Origin: Verrucomicrobiales bacterium
Lineage (GTDB): Bacteria; Verrucomicrobiota; Verrucomicrobiia; Verrucomicrobiales; V1-33
Assembly (NCBI GenBank): GCA_028293125.1
Contig: JAQGPJ010000104.1
Location: 1 to 60,588, forward strand
DNA length: 60,588 bases
Direction of reading: 5' to 3'
The notes below the pieces were generated by a model. It ran no database searches. It was given only the letters and a program-made list of their open reading frames with translations, and was not told the origin of the DNA. This document shows positions 35,440 through 45,354 of the stretch, one piece after another. Numbering within the stretch: position 1 is the first letter of the stretch; the number at the start of each line of letters is the position of its first letter. The position numbers and the translations under genes are program-made.

Positions 35440-36234
35440 TCAAACCTCCAGGAACTGCAAAAACAGGGCACTGGGGTCACAGTAGAAGTTCTGCATGTAG
35501 AGTCCGAAGGTGAAGTGAACCTTCTCCACCATGTTGCCGCCGAAATTGTGGGTCAGAGCGGCTTTGCTGTAGACAGGAAAAAGGGGGTTCAGATACATCG
35601 GAAACTGCACCTCACCGTCCGGGAAAGGCCGGATTTTAAGGGAGGTGTCCAGCAGCAGGCGGTTCCAGGAGGCCTGATCACTGCAGGTTCTGGGACGCGT
35701 GGTCTCCGAGGAGTCGACCCGCTCCCATTCGCGCATGACCTCCCGGTAGCGGGAACCGCGCACCGCCAGCGTGCCGCTGTTGACCCCGTCGCACCAAAGC
35801 AACTCCATCTCCTCATCCGTGAGATAGCAGCTGAACTGGCTGCGGCTGATCACCAGCCCCGGCTCGGGTTTGTAGGCGATGTCCCAGTTTCCCTCCAGCA
35901 GATGGTCAATATTGCGCAGCGCCAGACAGTCGCAGTCGAGGAAAAGGACCCTGTCATATCTCTCCGCATCGATCATGTCCGCCACACGGTATTTCCAGCA
36001 CCACGAGTACTCCGCCCCTTTTGATCCGCGCAGCTCCGGCGTTTCGATATAAATCTCCTCCACTCCCTTGCGCTCCACGAGGAACAGCGGGGCCTCCGAA
36101 TTGCGGAACACCACAATGTCCCCGTTAAAGTAAGTCTTCAGCAGGGAGGATACCAGCATTTTGGCCAAAGCCCGGTGGCCGGAGCAGCCCGGAGGATCAA
36201 AAGCGATGGTATAGGCCAGATTGCGGGGGCTCAT
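35440..36234 (-). CDS. GT8-like glycosyltransferase, paralogue 1
   Basis: The 264-residue product begins M-S-P-R-N-L-A-Y-T-I and shares the D-C-D-C metal motif and N-S-G-T-L-A-V with its duplicate. It is probably a cytoplasmic or membrane-associated transferase building a surface glycan. It is the first gene of the three-gene glycosyltransferase run. Divergent from it on the plus strand is a tiny Tat-signal gene. The start is an ATG without an evident Shine-Dalgarno. Confidence 0.75.
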   Translation of the reverse strand: MSPRNLAYTIAFDPPGCSGHRALAKMLVSSLLKTYFNGDIVVFRNSEAPLFLVERKGVEEIYIETPELRGSKGAEYSWCWKYRVADMIDAERYDRVLFLDCDCLALRNIDHLLEGNWDIAYKPEPGLVISRSQFSCYLTDEEMELLWCDGVNSGTLAVRGSRYREVMREWERVDSSETTRPRTCSDQASWNRLLLDTSLKIRPFPDGEVQFPMYLNPLFPVYSKAALTHNFGGNMVEKVHFTFGLYMQNFYCDPSALFLQFLEV

Positions 36235-36298
36235 TCGGCATTGGTTGTCATAAACCCGGAAACGGATTCGGCGGGCGGCGGATTTCTAAACAGGAATC

Positions 36299-36326
36299 TT
36301 GACTGTGTCACCAACTAATCGATAGT
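36299..36326 (+). promoter_or_regulatory. Sigma-70-like promoter for the small Tat gene
   Basis: TTGACT (36299-36304) and GATAGT (36321-36326) are separated by 16 bases, five and four matches to the -35 and -10 consensus. The ATG of the small gene follows 25 bases later. This is a reading by eye only. Confidence 0.4.
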
Positions 36327-36351
36327 CTTCACGCAAAAATACGCAAACATC

Positions 36352-36540
36352 ATGAGTGAAACACCATCCGCACCAAAAAATGAACAAACCCCGGCCAGCC
36401 AGGGATACGATTGGAACAGCGGTTCCGGCCGCCGTCGCTTCCTGATGAGCACGGGCAAGGCCGGTGCTCTCACCATTCTGGGCCTGCACGGCCTGAAGGT
36501 GGAGGTGCTCGCCGACACCCCCAGCGGCAGCGCCAGTTAA
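36352..36540 (+). CDS. Small protein consisting almost only of a Tat signal
   Basis: The 62-residue product has a polar N terminus and a twin-arginine-like motif (G-R-R-R-F-L-M-S, about 25-32) followed by a moderately hydrophobic stretch. It ends only about ten residues after a likely signal peptidase site (V-L-A-D). It may be a tiny exported peptide, a membrane anchor, or the remnant of a longer secreted protein. A promoter-like sequence stands upstream. In-frame sequence after the stop shows no recognisable continuation. I cannot assign a function. Confidence 0.5.
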   Translation: MSETPSAPKNEQTPASQGYDWNSGSGRRRFLMSTGKAGALTILGLHGLKVEVLADTPSGSAS

Positions 36541-36946
36541 ACAGCAGTGCCGAAGGCGGCTTTGGCCACTGGAAGCAGTGTCCATTATCATTTCACGCCT
36601 GGCGGTGGTGTCCGCTGCCGGGAGGAGGAGAGAGGGCCTTTGTGTAAATTCCGCAAAAGGCAGGCAATCCGCTCACCTTGATTTCAGGACAGGGTTGCTG
36701 TGTGTTCAGGTAGTTGGTTTTGCGAAACACCCGGGCAGCTCTGTCCATCCAAGAGATCCCGGTTGCCCCACTGCGCGCCCGAAATTTCTGGCTTTGTTTG
36801 GCTTATCAGCCTGTCAGCCGCGGCAAATATAAAGCTAGGCATCCAGCGCGGATTAGGGGTCATCCTATCGGGAAAAGAGAACGTATTGGTTTACCGCGCA
36901 CGGAGCGGGAGAATGCAATCGCCGGCCCCCTTCAATAACACAATGG

Positions 36947-36994
36947 TTCCGCAGGCACTTCACTGAACCTGAGATTCATGAAGTGCCTGCGGAA
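36947..36994. repeat. Perfect 16-bp inverted repeat
   Basis: The arms 36947-36962 and 36979-36994 are exact reverse complements; inside the loop four more bases can pair. Without a T-run it is not a classical terminator, although it lies after the 3' end of the CotH gene and may end or stabilise its transcript. It could also be a dispersed palindromic element. Confidence 0.7.
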
Positions 36995-37001
36995 ACCGGG
37001 C

Positions 37002-37029
37002 GGCATCAGGGAATATGATGCCTGATGCC
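37002..37029. repeat. Perfect 9-bp inverted repeat
   Basis: The arms 37002-37010 and 37021-37029 pair perfectly around a ten-base loop, eight bases from the larger hairpin and 17 bases from the CotH stop codon. It probably forms part of the 3' end of that transcript. Confidence 0.6.
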
Positions 37030-37046
37030 ATAAGAAGGAGGACCGG

Positions 37047-40000
37047 TTACGGCTTGGTCGCGGAGACTCGGTAGAACAGGCGCTGGCCGGAGGCTCCGGC
37101 AGGGGCCGGCACCGACCATTGCTCCCAGAGGCGACCGGTGGAGTCCCGCTGACTGCCGGTCAGGGTGGGCTCGGAGTTGGACCAGTTGGTGAGGTCAGGG
37201 CTGACCTGCACTTTCCAGTCAAAACCCTCCGCGGCCCCATTGCGTGGAATCTCCAGCCGGATGGATGCCGGTGATCCCGCCGCAGCTCCCGCCACTGCGG
37301 TCACACGCGGTCCGAGCGCCGAGCCCGCGTCGCCTGGATTGGAGCCGAACATGTATTCCAGCAGGTCCGGTATGCCATCACTGTCCGTGTCCGTTCCGGG
37401 AATGCCAGTGAAGGCCGCACTGTCCGTCGCCCCGGGAGCGCCGCCTGTGGAGCCGCTGGTGCGCCAATTGCTCCCGACTGCAGGATCCGGAGCGGGATGG
37501 CGGGCCGGGTTGTTGAGCACTATGCTGTAACCCTGTCCGTCCGTAACCTGCGGCCAAGGAGCGTTGTTGCTGTAGGTGAAATTCCAGATCACTGCTCCGT
37601 CCTTGTCGATAAGGCTGATATTCTCTCCGCTGTTGTTCAGATTGCCGCTGAACTCTCCTGCAATCACCAGGGAGGCGTCATTGCCGTAACGGGCGCGGAA
37701 AGCCGGGATGCTGTTGCAGAGCAGCACCCGTCCGCCCGGGGGAATAATCGGGGCGGGGGTGGTGCCTTGGGTGAAGTTGAGCTCATCCACGGCTCCCGAC
37801 AATCTCACATTGGTGAGATCAACGGGACTGCCGCTGGTGTTGAGAAACTCAATGAACTCAAAATCCGGAGCCTGCGCGGTGGCTCCGAGCGTCAGAACCT
37901 CCGCCGCCGTGGGAGCCAGAGGCGCGTAGTTGATTTCCGAAATCACCAGATTGTCCTTGGACGCCGGCTGGGCTCCGACGATGTAAGTGGACGTCGTCAA
38001 CGCCGACCACAGGCCGGTTTCCGGAACAAACAGACGGGCTTTGACTGTCGTGGTGGAGGAGACGGTAAAAGGGGCGGCGTAAGCCGGGGCAGTGATGGCC
38101 GGCAAGGTGCCGGTGGGTTTTACCCCCAAGGCACCGAGAATGCTGGGCGAGCACAGGAAGTCATTGTCGGACACGGATTTGTTCACTGCCAGGATGGCCA
38201 GCATATTGGCGCCCTCCTTGAGATTTTGGATGGCATTGGAGATATCCACGGTGACACCGGTGGTGGCCCCCATGGTGTCTGTGAAGTTGTTGGGCACCGC
38301 GTCGGCCACCGTGTTCCAAGCGGTCATGGTTTCAGGCTTCACATACTGCCGCGCGGCCTCCAGACCGTTCACGTAAACGATGAATCCATCATCATAGCGC
38401 AGCTTCGTCTGCAGCCGCACCAGCCGCGCCTTCTGGTCCGCCGTGATGCTAAACGGCACCCGCAGAAAAGCTGTGGAGCTGAGGTTGTACATCTGGTCCT
38501 GCAGATTCGACGTTCCGCCGTTCCAAGTGGTGTCCCCGGAATGGTTCCCCGCCATGTAATATTTGAAGGGATTGGAGGAGGAGGTGGTCTGTGTCTCAAA
38601 GCCGATGCCGAGGGTGCCCGTGGTCCAGGAGGCGGCGTTGGGTGGATTCTCCAAACCTGTCCACGATTCAATGGACTGGGTAGCGCCGCCATTGGCTGTA
38701 GACGGCACCAGCCACGTGCCCTGGCTGAATTCCGGCAGGATGGTGACATTGGTGGAGGTTGGCATTTTATAATCTGCCGGGCGCGGATCGCTGCCGTCCG
38801 TGGTGTAGTAAATCTGGCCTTTGGGAAAGTTCACGCCCCGCACCGTGCCGGCAAAGGGCGTCAGACTGATCTGCGCGGTGCTGCCACTGTCGCTTCGCAT
38901 CATTACCGGCGGACGGCCCGGGGTGCTGAGAATTCCATACTGATTGTCGATCCAGTTCAGCCGCTCCGTCAGCCAGTTTTTCATATAGGCGACCTCGGCT
39001 TGAAAGGTCGTGCGGGTGGTGGCCGAGGATGGATTGGGCCATGGAGCCTGCCCCAGAATCGGGTATTTACGGAAGTGCCGGGCGATCGGGGAAATGTTAG
39101 CCAAGGCTGTGGCATTGGTCACATTGGTGGGATTGCCGTCACGCAGCAGTTCGGACACGGCATCGATCCGGGCCATCATAGCCTCCGTGCTCCAGATGCC
39201 GCGCCGCAATTCCCAGTAGCGGTCAAAAGTGGCGACGCGGTAGTTGGGGTCCGATAGCAGGCGCGGGAACCACAGCTGCCCCGACAGCGCTGCCGTCCGG
39301 GTGCTGTCATAGTTCCAGCCCGTGCTGTACTCCCCCTCCGCGTAGTTGGCATTGCCCAGGGAGATATTGAAGTCCCATAGGGGGCCGGCACGGAATTTCC
39401 CATTCCGGTCCTTGTTGAAGTAAGTGCTGAAGACGTAACCGTCGATCTGTTTGGAGATTTCCACCGCCAGCTGCCAGTCGATGAAGGTGTCCACGTCGAT
39501 CCAAGCTTTGTAGCCGGTGGTGGGATTGGTATAATTGGCTCCGTTGAGCGCCGTCTCAAAAGAGTTTATGTACGTCCGGATGGCATTCAGCTGGGGCGTG
39601 GGGAAAGTGTCGGGGGTGACACTCTGAAAAGGCACTCCGGTGGTGGAGGTCCAGCTGGTGGTCCCGAGACTGGCCTTGTCCTTCTTGAAAATATACCCTC
39701 CGCTGATATTCGGCTGGCTGGTGACCAAGGGATTGGTCTTCGCAATATTCACCCGGTTGGTGTCCCGCTTGATCTTCTCGACGAGCAAATAGACACCCTT
39801 GTAGTCGCTGTAACTGACCGGCTGGTTGGCCTGCTGATTGAAGAAGACCTCCACAAATTTGGTGCGGGGCGAGAACCAGTCCTCCCGCGCATCCTGGAAT
39901 GACGAGTAGATGAGGTGATTCCGCATCATGGTTTTGTCGGAATAAGGGCCGTGGAGAATCCAGTCCGACTCCGCCGGCAGGCCCAGGATGGACTCATTCT

Positions 40001-41813
40001 TGTCCTCGCCGGGCTCATTCCAGGTTTCCCAGGCATAGGACTTCTGATCAAAGCCGGAGGAGCTTTCGCCGCGGACGTGGGTACCCGAACGGCCCCGGTA
40101 ATCCACCGGTCCATCCAGTTTGGTGCGCTTGGTGACCGGATCCGGAGCCAACGTCACGGCATAGGTGGGACGGAAGGGGCGCGCCGTCCCCGGATTAGTG
40201 GTGGCATCCACATTGACCCCGAAACTGTCAAAGATGATCACCGGAAGATTCGAGGAGAAGATCTGGCCGCTGCCGTTGTAATTGGTCAGGGTGGAGTCCA
40301 GCTTTAGAAAGGTCCGGCTGTTCACCGGGCCAGGCAGTTTGCCAGGCTCGAAAACCCGGGCACGGACCGTGGCCGTGTTCGTGATGTTGAAGGGACCAGT
40401 GTAAACCGGCGATAACTCCGTGGGCAGCGCCTGGGTGGTGGTGTAACGCACCACCGCGCCCGGTGCCAGAGGGGTGGTGATGGACAGGGAAACCGGCGCG
40501 GCGTTGGTCAGCAGGCCGCCTCCCTGGGAGTAAACCACCTCCTCCGCCGGCAGGCCACCGGCGACGAGGCTGATATTCTTGGTGCCGGGCGTCGGTGTCT
40601 CCAAATATCCCCGGGTCCGCGAGGCTCCAATTTCCCCATAGGAGATATCCTTTTTCTGCTCTCCGTAGGTGTATTCGGAAGCGATGGTTTTGTCCGGCCG
40701 CACCAACGCCAGGTAACCGCTGGTTTTGGAGAGGGAAAAATTGGTGTGCAGCACTCCCGTGGCCACGGTGCGGTTCTTGCCGGAGGCGAAAATGACGCGG
40801 TAGGCATTGGCGTTGAGGGTGAAGGCCGGCAGCGTCCACTTGGTGGGAACCGCTGGATCGTCCGTCAGATACCAGCCGGCCATGGCGGCGGGGGCGGTGC
40901 TTCCATTGAAGACTTCGATCCAGTCGTTGGCTTCAATATCCTCATCCTCATAGGAGCCTCCATTGTCGGCCACAAATTCGGAAATCACCGGTCCCCCCGT
41001 GGAGACTGTGGTGGCCGGCGTGGTTGAGACCCGGAGGGTGTCGATGGCGATTTCCTGGGAGGCCGCCGCTCCCGTCCGGGCGGAAAAGGCCAGCCGGTCG
41101 CCCACCCCCGGCGCAAAGCCGGGAACCGCCAGCCCGGTCACCACCGGCGTTCCGTCATAGGTTAGATTCAGCCCCGCCGCCGCAGTCCACTGGATGTTCA
41201 CCGCCCGAAAGGTGTCGCCGTAGGCGAAGGTTTCGGGATAACTGGCGATTTTGACGCGGTTGGCGTAAACCACGATCTCTCCCTGGGTGGCTCCTTCCTC
41301 CGTGTCAACATAGGTCACCCACGCGATCTCCAGCCCGCCGGGCAGCGAGAAGCCAAACTCCCCGTCGCCGTTGTCCGCCGGAATGCCGCCAAAGGAAACC
41401 GACATGCCCTGCCCGGGAATGCCGGCGGCTTTCAGCTTCAGGGTGAAGGAGACCGTCAGTCCGCTGATGTCCTGACCCGGATCGATTTCCGGCAGCTTGA
41501 AGGAGGAGACCGAGTTGAAAACGCCATCGGCCGTCAGCCGCAGCGCCGCTGACTGAATGGAGGCCACCGTCGCCGTGGGATTGTCCGGGGTGGCGCTGGC
41601 CACCGCCGAACCGTCATTCCAGGAAGCTGAGCCCGTCACCACGCCATCGGCGTAGCTGAAATTCTGGGAGCCGGTTGCCGGGTAGCTGGCACCCTGGGCC
41701 ACCGTTGCTCCCAAAAAACCCCCACTCGCCAAAACCGCGAGGGATTTGAGCATGGGATGCCGGTGGCGGAGCCGGAGGAAATCAAGGAAAGAGGGGGTTG
41801 CTCGAGTGCTCAT
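37047..41813 (-). CDS. Giant secreted CotH / lamin-tail-domain protein
   Basis: The 1,588-residue protein has a signal peptide (leading to V-A-Q-G-A) and a beta-sandwich domain. A lamin-tail domain follows (about 265-400; V-I-S-E-F-V, N-D-W-I-E-V-F-N), then a chitobiase-C-like domain. The CotH-like region (about 520-860) has Y-R-G-R-S-G-x-x-V-R-G-E-S-S and P-L-W-D-F-N. A second chitobiase-C-like domain and a second lamin-tail domain (about 1285-1405; V-I-S-E-I-N-Y) come next. The end is a D-S-D-G-I-P-D-L-L-E-Y-M-F-G module. CotH proteins include atypical kinases of spore coats and partners in secreted glycoproteins; here the role is likely cell-surface or extracellular. Two ATG starts are plausible (41813 or 41753). 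The second directly precedes the signal-peptide core. Confidence 0.82.
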   Translation of the reverse strand: MSTRATPSFLDFLRLRHRHPMLKSLAVLASGGFLGATVAQGASYPATGSQNFSYADGVVTGSASWNDGSAVASATPDNPTATVASIQSAALRLTADGVFNSVSSFKLPEIDPGQDISGLTVSFTLKLKAAGIPGQGMSVSFGGIPADNGDGEFGFSLPGGLEIAWVTYVDTEEGATQGEIVVYANRVKIASYPETFAYGDTFRAVNIQWTAAAGLNLTYDGTPVVTGLAVPGFAPGVGDRLAFSARTGAAASQEIAIDTLRVSTTPATTVSTGGPVISEFVADNGGSYEDEDIEANDWIEVFNGSTAPAAMAGWYLTDDPAVPTKWTLPAFTLNANAYRVIFASGKNRTVATGVLHTNFSLSKTSGYLALVRPDKTIASEYTYGEQKKDISYGEIGASRTRGYLETPTPGTKNISLVAGGLPAEEVVYSQGGGLLTNAAPVSLSITTPLAPGAVVRYTTTQALPTELSPVYTGPFNITNTATVRARVFEPGKLPGPVNSRTFLKLDSTLTNYNGSGQIFSSNLPVIIFDSFGVNVDATTNPGTARPFRPTYAVTLAPDPVTKRTKLDGPVDYRGRSGTHVRGESSSGFDQKSYAWETWNEPGEDKNESILGLPAESDWILHGPYSDKTMMRNHLIYSSFQDAREDWFSPRTKFVEVFFNQQANQPVSYSDYKGVYLLVEKIKRDTNRVNIAKTNPLVTSQPNISGGYIFKKDKASLGTTSWTSTTGVPFQSVTPDTFPTPQLNAIRTYINSFETALNGANYTNPTTGYKAWIDVDTFIDWQLAVEISKQIDGYVFSTYFNKDRNGKFRAGPLWDFNISLGNANYAEGEYSTGWNYDSTRTAALSGQLWFPRLLSDPNYRVATFDRYWELRRGIWSTEAMMARIDAVSELLRDGNPTNVTNATALANISPIARHFRKYPILGQAPWPNPSSATTRTTFQAEVAYMKNWLTERLNWIDNQYGILSTPGRPPVMMRSDSGSTAQISLTPFAGTVRGVNFPKGQIYYTTDGSDPRPADYKMPTSTNVTILPEFSQGTWLVPSTANGGATQSIESWTGLENPPNAASWTTGTLGIGFETQTTSSSNPFKYYMAGNHSGDTTWNGGTSNLQDQMYNLSSTAFLRVPFSITADQKARLVRLQTKLRYDDGFIVYVNGLEAARQYVKPETMTAWNTVADAVPNNFTDTMGATTGVTVDISNAIQNLKEGANMLAILAVNKSVSDNDFLCSPSILGALGVKPTGTLPAITAPAYAAPFTVSSTTTVKARLFVPETGLWSALTTSTYIVGAQPASKDNLVISEINYAPLAPTAAEVLTLGATAQAPDFEFIEFLNTSGSPVDLTNVRLSGAVDELNFTQGTTPAPIIPPGGRVLLCNSIPAFRARYGNDASLVIAGEFSGNLNNSGENISLIDKDGAVIWNFTYSNNAPWPQVTDGQGYSIVLNNPARHPAPDPAVGSNWRTSGSTGGAPGATDSAAFTGIPGTDTDSDGIPDLLEYMFGSNPGDAGSALGPRVTAVAGAAAGSPASIRLEIPRNGAAEGFDWKVQVSPDLTNWSNSEPTLTGSQRDSTGRLWEQWSVPAPAGASGQRLFYRVSATKP

Positions 41814-42038
41814 AAGCCAAATCGGGGGGCGAAGCTTAAAATTGGCCCATAAGCTACGACGCCGGGGCCTCTGTTGGGAAGAAGAAACGACGATTCCGGG
41901 AAAGCTGTCCGGGATGCCTTCCTTCGAAACGCCGCTGGCACCCCCGCCCATGATTCCTGAGAGCGCCTGTCCAAGACGGTGAGCATGGATTTCCCGTCCG
42001 GTTCCACCGCAGCAATTCTCGGCTGCAGGCTCCGGCTT

Positions 42039-42500
42039 TCAGGTGTTGGCGGGCTTCAACCGCCCCTCATCCAGATCAATGAACTCGAACATGGTTTCGA
42101 CAGTCCCCGGCGGAAGACCGATTTCGGCCAAGCGCTCATTCAGACGCTGGGTTGCAGTATCGCGCCAGCCGCGGCGGGTCATAAAGCCGTTCCATACTTC
42201 GATCTCCTGATCGTCGGGCCGGCGGCCTTGACTGAAAGCCCACTCCAGCAGCTCCTCGTCGCTTTTGCCGCCCTTGAGGGCCTCCGCCTCAAGAGCCGCA
42301 TATTCAATTTTCAAAAACCGGCAGCACCGGTCATCGAAGCTGTTCGTCTTCGGGCCTTTGGATGCCAACCAGTCCTTGGGCAGCCTTCCCTCCGCCGCGA
42401 GCCGGATTTTGTCCAGCATGCGGCCAAAGTGGACAAGACCCAGAACCTGCTCAAAAGGGCTGCGGAGTCCGGGAATGAGGGTTGGATAGAACTGAGCCAT
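42039..42500 (-). CDS. DUF5069 protein
   Basis: The 153-residue protein matches the DUF5069 pattern: an N-terminal L-R-S-P-F-E-Q-V-L-G-L-V-H-F-G-R-M-L-D-K-I-R, a central D-R-C-C-R-F-L and a helical C-terminal half with W-x-x-x-M-T-R-R-G-W-R-D. It is cytoplasmic with no membrane helix. Function is unknown in the family. It sits between pckG and the CotH gene on the same strand, 75 bases after the pckG stop, so co-transcription with pckG is possible. Confidence 0.85.
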   Translation of the reverse strand: MAQFYPTLIPGLRSPFEQVLGLVHFGRMLDKIRLAAEGRLPKDWLASKGPKTNSFDDRCCRFLKIEYAALEAEALKGGKSDEELLEWAFSQGRRPDDQEIEVWNGFMTRRGWRDTATQRLNERLAEIGLPPGTVETMFEFIDLDEGRLKPANT

Positions 42501-42575
42501 GCCGGCAGTGGATCACGGGAGCCGGCAGTCCGCAAGGCAGGCCTGTGGCCATGGGGCGCAGTGGGGGTCGTTATT

Positions 42576-44375
42576 TCAAAGCCGGCCGGCCAGCAGTTCC
42601 CGCTGGAAGATAAGCTCCTTGGGAATATGATCGTAGAGATTCAGATACAGTTCGCCCTGGCTGATGATCTCCTCGCGCCACTCGTCAGGGTTGAAGGCCA
42701 TGGCGGCATCGAAGTCGGCGCGGGTGAAAGTGTCCATTCCGGTGATGTTGAATTCCTCGAAATGCGGCACCCAGCCGATCTGTTTCTCATGACCGGCAAT
42801 GCTGCCGGCGCAGCGTTTGAAGACCCATTCCAGCACCCGCATGTTCTGCCCGAATCCCGGCCAGAGGAATTTGCCCTCCGGGCTCTTCCGGAACCAGTTC
42901 ACATGGAAGATGCGGGGCAGATGGGAGATCAGGCGGCGCATCTCGATCCAGTGGCGGAAATAATGCCCCATGTTGTAGCCGCAGAACGGCAGCATGGCCA
43001 TGGGATCACGCCGCACCCGGCCCACGGTCCCGGCGGCGGCGGCGGTGGTCTCGCTGCCCATAGTGGCCCCCATGTAAACGCCATGCACCCAGTTGAACGC
43101 CTGATAGACCAGCGGCATGGTGGTGGGGCGGCGGCCCCCGAAGATGATGGCGCTGATGGGCACTCCGGCGGGATCGTCCCAGTGCGGGTCGATGCTGGGG
43201 CACTGATGGGCGGGGGCCGTGAAACGGCTGTTGGGGTGGGCGGCGGCGGTTCCCTGGCCAGGAGTCCACGGCTGGCCATGCCAGTCTGTTAGATTCGGCG
43301 GCGGGATCTCCGTCATGCCCTCCCACCAGACACAGCCGTTATCGGTGCAGGCCACGTTGGTGAAAATCGTGTTCTTCGACAGCGCGGCCATGGCGTTGGG
43401 ATTCGACTGCACGGAGGTGCCGGGAGCCACCCCGAAATAGCCGGACTCGGGATTGATCGCGCGCAGCCGGCCCTCCGCGTCAGGCCACATCCAGGCAATG
43501 TCATCGCCCACCACCGTGGCTTTCCACCCCTCGTAGCCGGCGGGTGGAATGATCATGGAAAGATTCGTCTTGCCGCAGGAGCTGGGGAAGGCACCGGTCA
43601 GGTAGAGCTTCTCACCCTTGGGATTCTCCAGACCGAGAATCAGCATGTGCTCCGCCATCCAGCCCTCGTCGCGGGCCATGACGCTGGCGATGCGCAGGGC
43701 AAGGCATTTTTTGCCCAGCAGGGCATTGCCGCCGTAACCGCTGCCGAAGGACCAGATGGAGCGCTCCTCCGGAAAATGGACGATGTATTTGTCCGGGTTG
43801 CACGGCCAGGAAACGTCCACCGCGCCAGGCGCCAGCGGTCTGCCGACACTGTGCAGGCAGGGCACAAAAGCTCCGTCCGTGCCCAGCTGGCCCAGCACCG
43901 GCGTGCCGATGCGCGCCATGATGCGCATGTTCACCACCACATAGGCGGAGTCCGTGATCTCCACGCCGATAATGGATTTCGGCGAGCCCAGCGGTCCCAT
44001 GGAGAAAGGAATGACATACATCGTCCGGCCCGCCATGCAGCCCGCGAAGAGCGCGCGCAGCGTGGCCTTCATCTGGCTGGGGTCCTGCCAGTTGTTCGTG
44101 CGGCCCGCATCCTGCCGGCGTTTGCTGCAGATGAAGGTGCGCTCCTCCACGCGGGCGACATCGGAGGGGTCGGACAGCGCCAGGAAGCAGCCGGGATGCT
44201 TTTCCTCATGAAGCTTCCGGAAAGTTCCCTGCTCCACCAGCGTGGCGCACAGACGATCGTATTCAGACTGCGATCCATCGCACCAGTGAACACTGGCCGG
44301 CTGGCACAGGTGGGTGATTTCCTGGACCCAGTCCAGCAGGGCGGCATGTGTGGTGGGGGCGGCTGTCGCAATCAT
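42576..44375 (-). CDS. pckG: Phosphoenolpyruvate carboxykinase (GTP)
   Basis: PckG converts oxaloacetate and GTP to phosphoenolpyruvate, the first committed step of gluconeogenesis. The 599-residue product has the GTP-type signature: the P-loop F-P-S-S-C-G-K-T-N (263-271) with the reactive Cys267, G-G-N-A-L-L-G-K-K (215-223), His243 in E-H-M and V-V-G-D-D-I-A-W. Length is normal for the GTP-dependent family. A GAGG six bases or so from the ATG makes this one of the few genes here with a visible Shine-Dalgarno sequence. Confidence 0.96.
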   Translation of the reverse strand: MIATAAPTTHAALLDWVQEITHLCQPASVHWCDGSQSEYDRLCATLVEQGTFRKLHEEKHPGCFLALSDPSDVARVEERTFICSKRRQDAGRTNNWQDPSQMKATLRALFAGCMAGRTMYVIPFSMGPLGSPKSIIGVEITDSAYVVVNMRIMARIGTPVLGQLGTDGAFVPCLHSVGRPLAPGAVDVSWPCNPDKYIVHFPEERSIWSFGSGYGGNALLGKKCLALRIASVMARDEGWMAEHMLILGLENPKGEKLYLTGAFPSSCGKTNLSMIIPPAGYEGWKATVVGDDIAWMWPDAEGRLRAINPESGYFGVAPGTSVQSNPNAMAALSKNTIFTNVACTDNGCVWWEGMTEIPPPNLTDWHGQPWTPGQGTAAAHPNSRFTAPAHQCPSIDPHWDDPAGVPISAIIFGGRRPTTMPLVYQAFNWVHGVYMGATMGSETTAAAAGTVGRVRRDPMAMLPFCGYNMGHYFRHWIEMRRLISHLPRIFHVNWFRKSPEGKFLWPGFGQNMRVLEWVFKRCAGSIAGHEKQIGWVPHFEEFNITGMDTFTRADFDAAMAFNPDEWREEIISQGELYLNLYDHIPKELIFQRELLAGRL

Positions 44376-44694
44376 GGACGTCCTCTTTACGCAGGAGAAA
44401 GGCCAATGCCAGCGGGCACGCGCCTTTTTCCAACCTTTGCGAAGTCCTCATTCCGGGGAAAAGCGGTGGCCGCACCCCGGACATTCCGGGTTTGCCAAGA
44501 GTGTTCCACTCATCCCATTTCGGCCAGCAATACTCCGGACCGCCAAAATGTCCGCTCCACACTGGATTTCCATGGCTTTCCGCAGAAATCCACCTCCTCA
44601 AAGCGCCACACCAGCCGCCTTAAGGAAATGTCTTGAAGGCGGCGGATGATGCGGTCTGTTTCATTTAACCGTGCCTGCGGTTTTTTCGCTTCCC
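44376..44694. other. Divergent intergenic region upstream of pckG
   Basis: This stretch separates pckG from the phosphotransferase-like gene. It contains no convincing open frame, RNA gene or repeat. It must hold both promoters, but I see no clear consensus. Confidence 0.5.
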
Positions 44695-45354
44695 ATGTCC
44701 TCTCCGCCCCTGCCCTCCCCAGCCCCTGCCGATACCGGCACCGCTCCCGGCGTGGCTGATCCGGCACGGGTGGTGCGGCGTTATGCTCATGATGCCAGAA
44801 ATGACCTGAACGGTCTGGAACTGAGCATCACGCTGCTTGAGGAGCTGGCAGGGGAGGATGCGGACATCGTGGACACCGCAGGTCAGATACGGCGTCATCT
44901 GAACCGGCTGGAGGCCGCGATGCGGTCCCTGCTTCTCCGGTTCGTGGATCGCCGGCTGGAGGAAATCCCCGCTTCAGCCCTGCTGGACCGATGGCAGGCG
45001 GAGCTGGGCTCCACCGGAAACGGAATTCCCACTGTGGAGTGGGCATCCCCGGAGCTTCCCGCCACGCTCCTGAGGCTGGATCCGGCGGCGGTGGCCTCCG
45101 TTTTTTTCGAACTGACCCTGGCAGCCATCCGCCATTCAGGCGGTCCCCTGCCCCGGATGCGGGTCAGCGCCTCCGCAGGGCAACTGATTTTTGAACTGCG
45201 GGAGACGGCCAAAGCGTCCCTCCCCTCCCCGGAGCAAATTGGGGAATGGACCACTCTCCTAAGATGGCTTGGCGGCAGGCTGGAACACCATCCCGATGCC
45301 GACCGGATTTCTGAAACTGCCACGCGGATCACTTTTCCTATCCATGAAGGCTGA
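44695..45354 (+). CDS. Histidine phosphotransferase-like protein (HisKA without active kinase domain)
   Basis: The 219-residue soluble protein has a dimerisation-type helix pair with Y-A-H-D-A-R-N-D-L-N-G-L (His32 as potential phosphoacceptor), followed by a degenerate ATPase-like domain. I find no convincing N-box or glycine-rich G1/G2 box in the C-terminal half. The layout resembles phosphotransferases of the ChpT/Spo0B type, which evolved from histidine kinases. It lies immediately upstream of a hybrid kinase carrying three receiver domains, a natural partner. It could also be a degenerate kinase. An upstream GTG at 44671 is less likely than this ATG. Confidence 0.62.
   Translation: MSSPPLPSPAPADTGTAPGVADPARVVRRYAHDARNDLNGLELSITLLEELAGEDADIVDTAGQIRRHLNRLEAAMRSLLLRFVDRRLEEIPASALLDRWQAELGSTGNGIPTVEWASPELPATLLRLDPAAVASVFFELTLAAIRHSGGPLPRMRVSASAGQLIFELRETAKASLPSPEQIGEWTTLLRWLGGRLEHHPDADRISETATRITFPIHEG

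Larger units (their letters stand above)
36541..37046. other. Non-coding region with two hairpins
   Basis: No convincing gene is visible between the small Tat gene and the stop of the giant CotH gene. Open frames here are short and lack any family features. The right half contains two strong inverted repeats next to each other (36947-36994 and 37002-37029). Confidence 0.55.
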
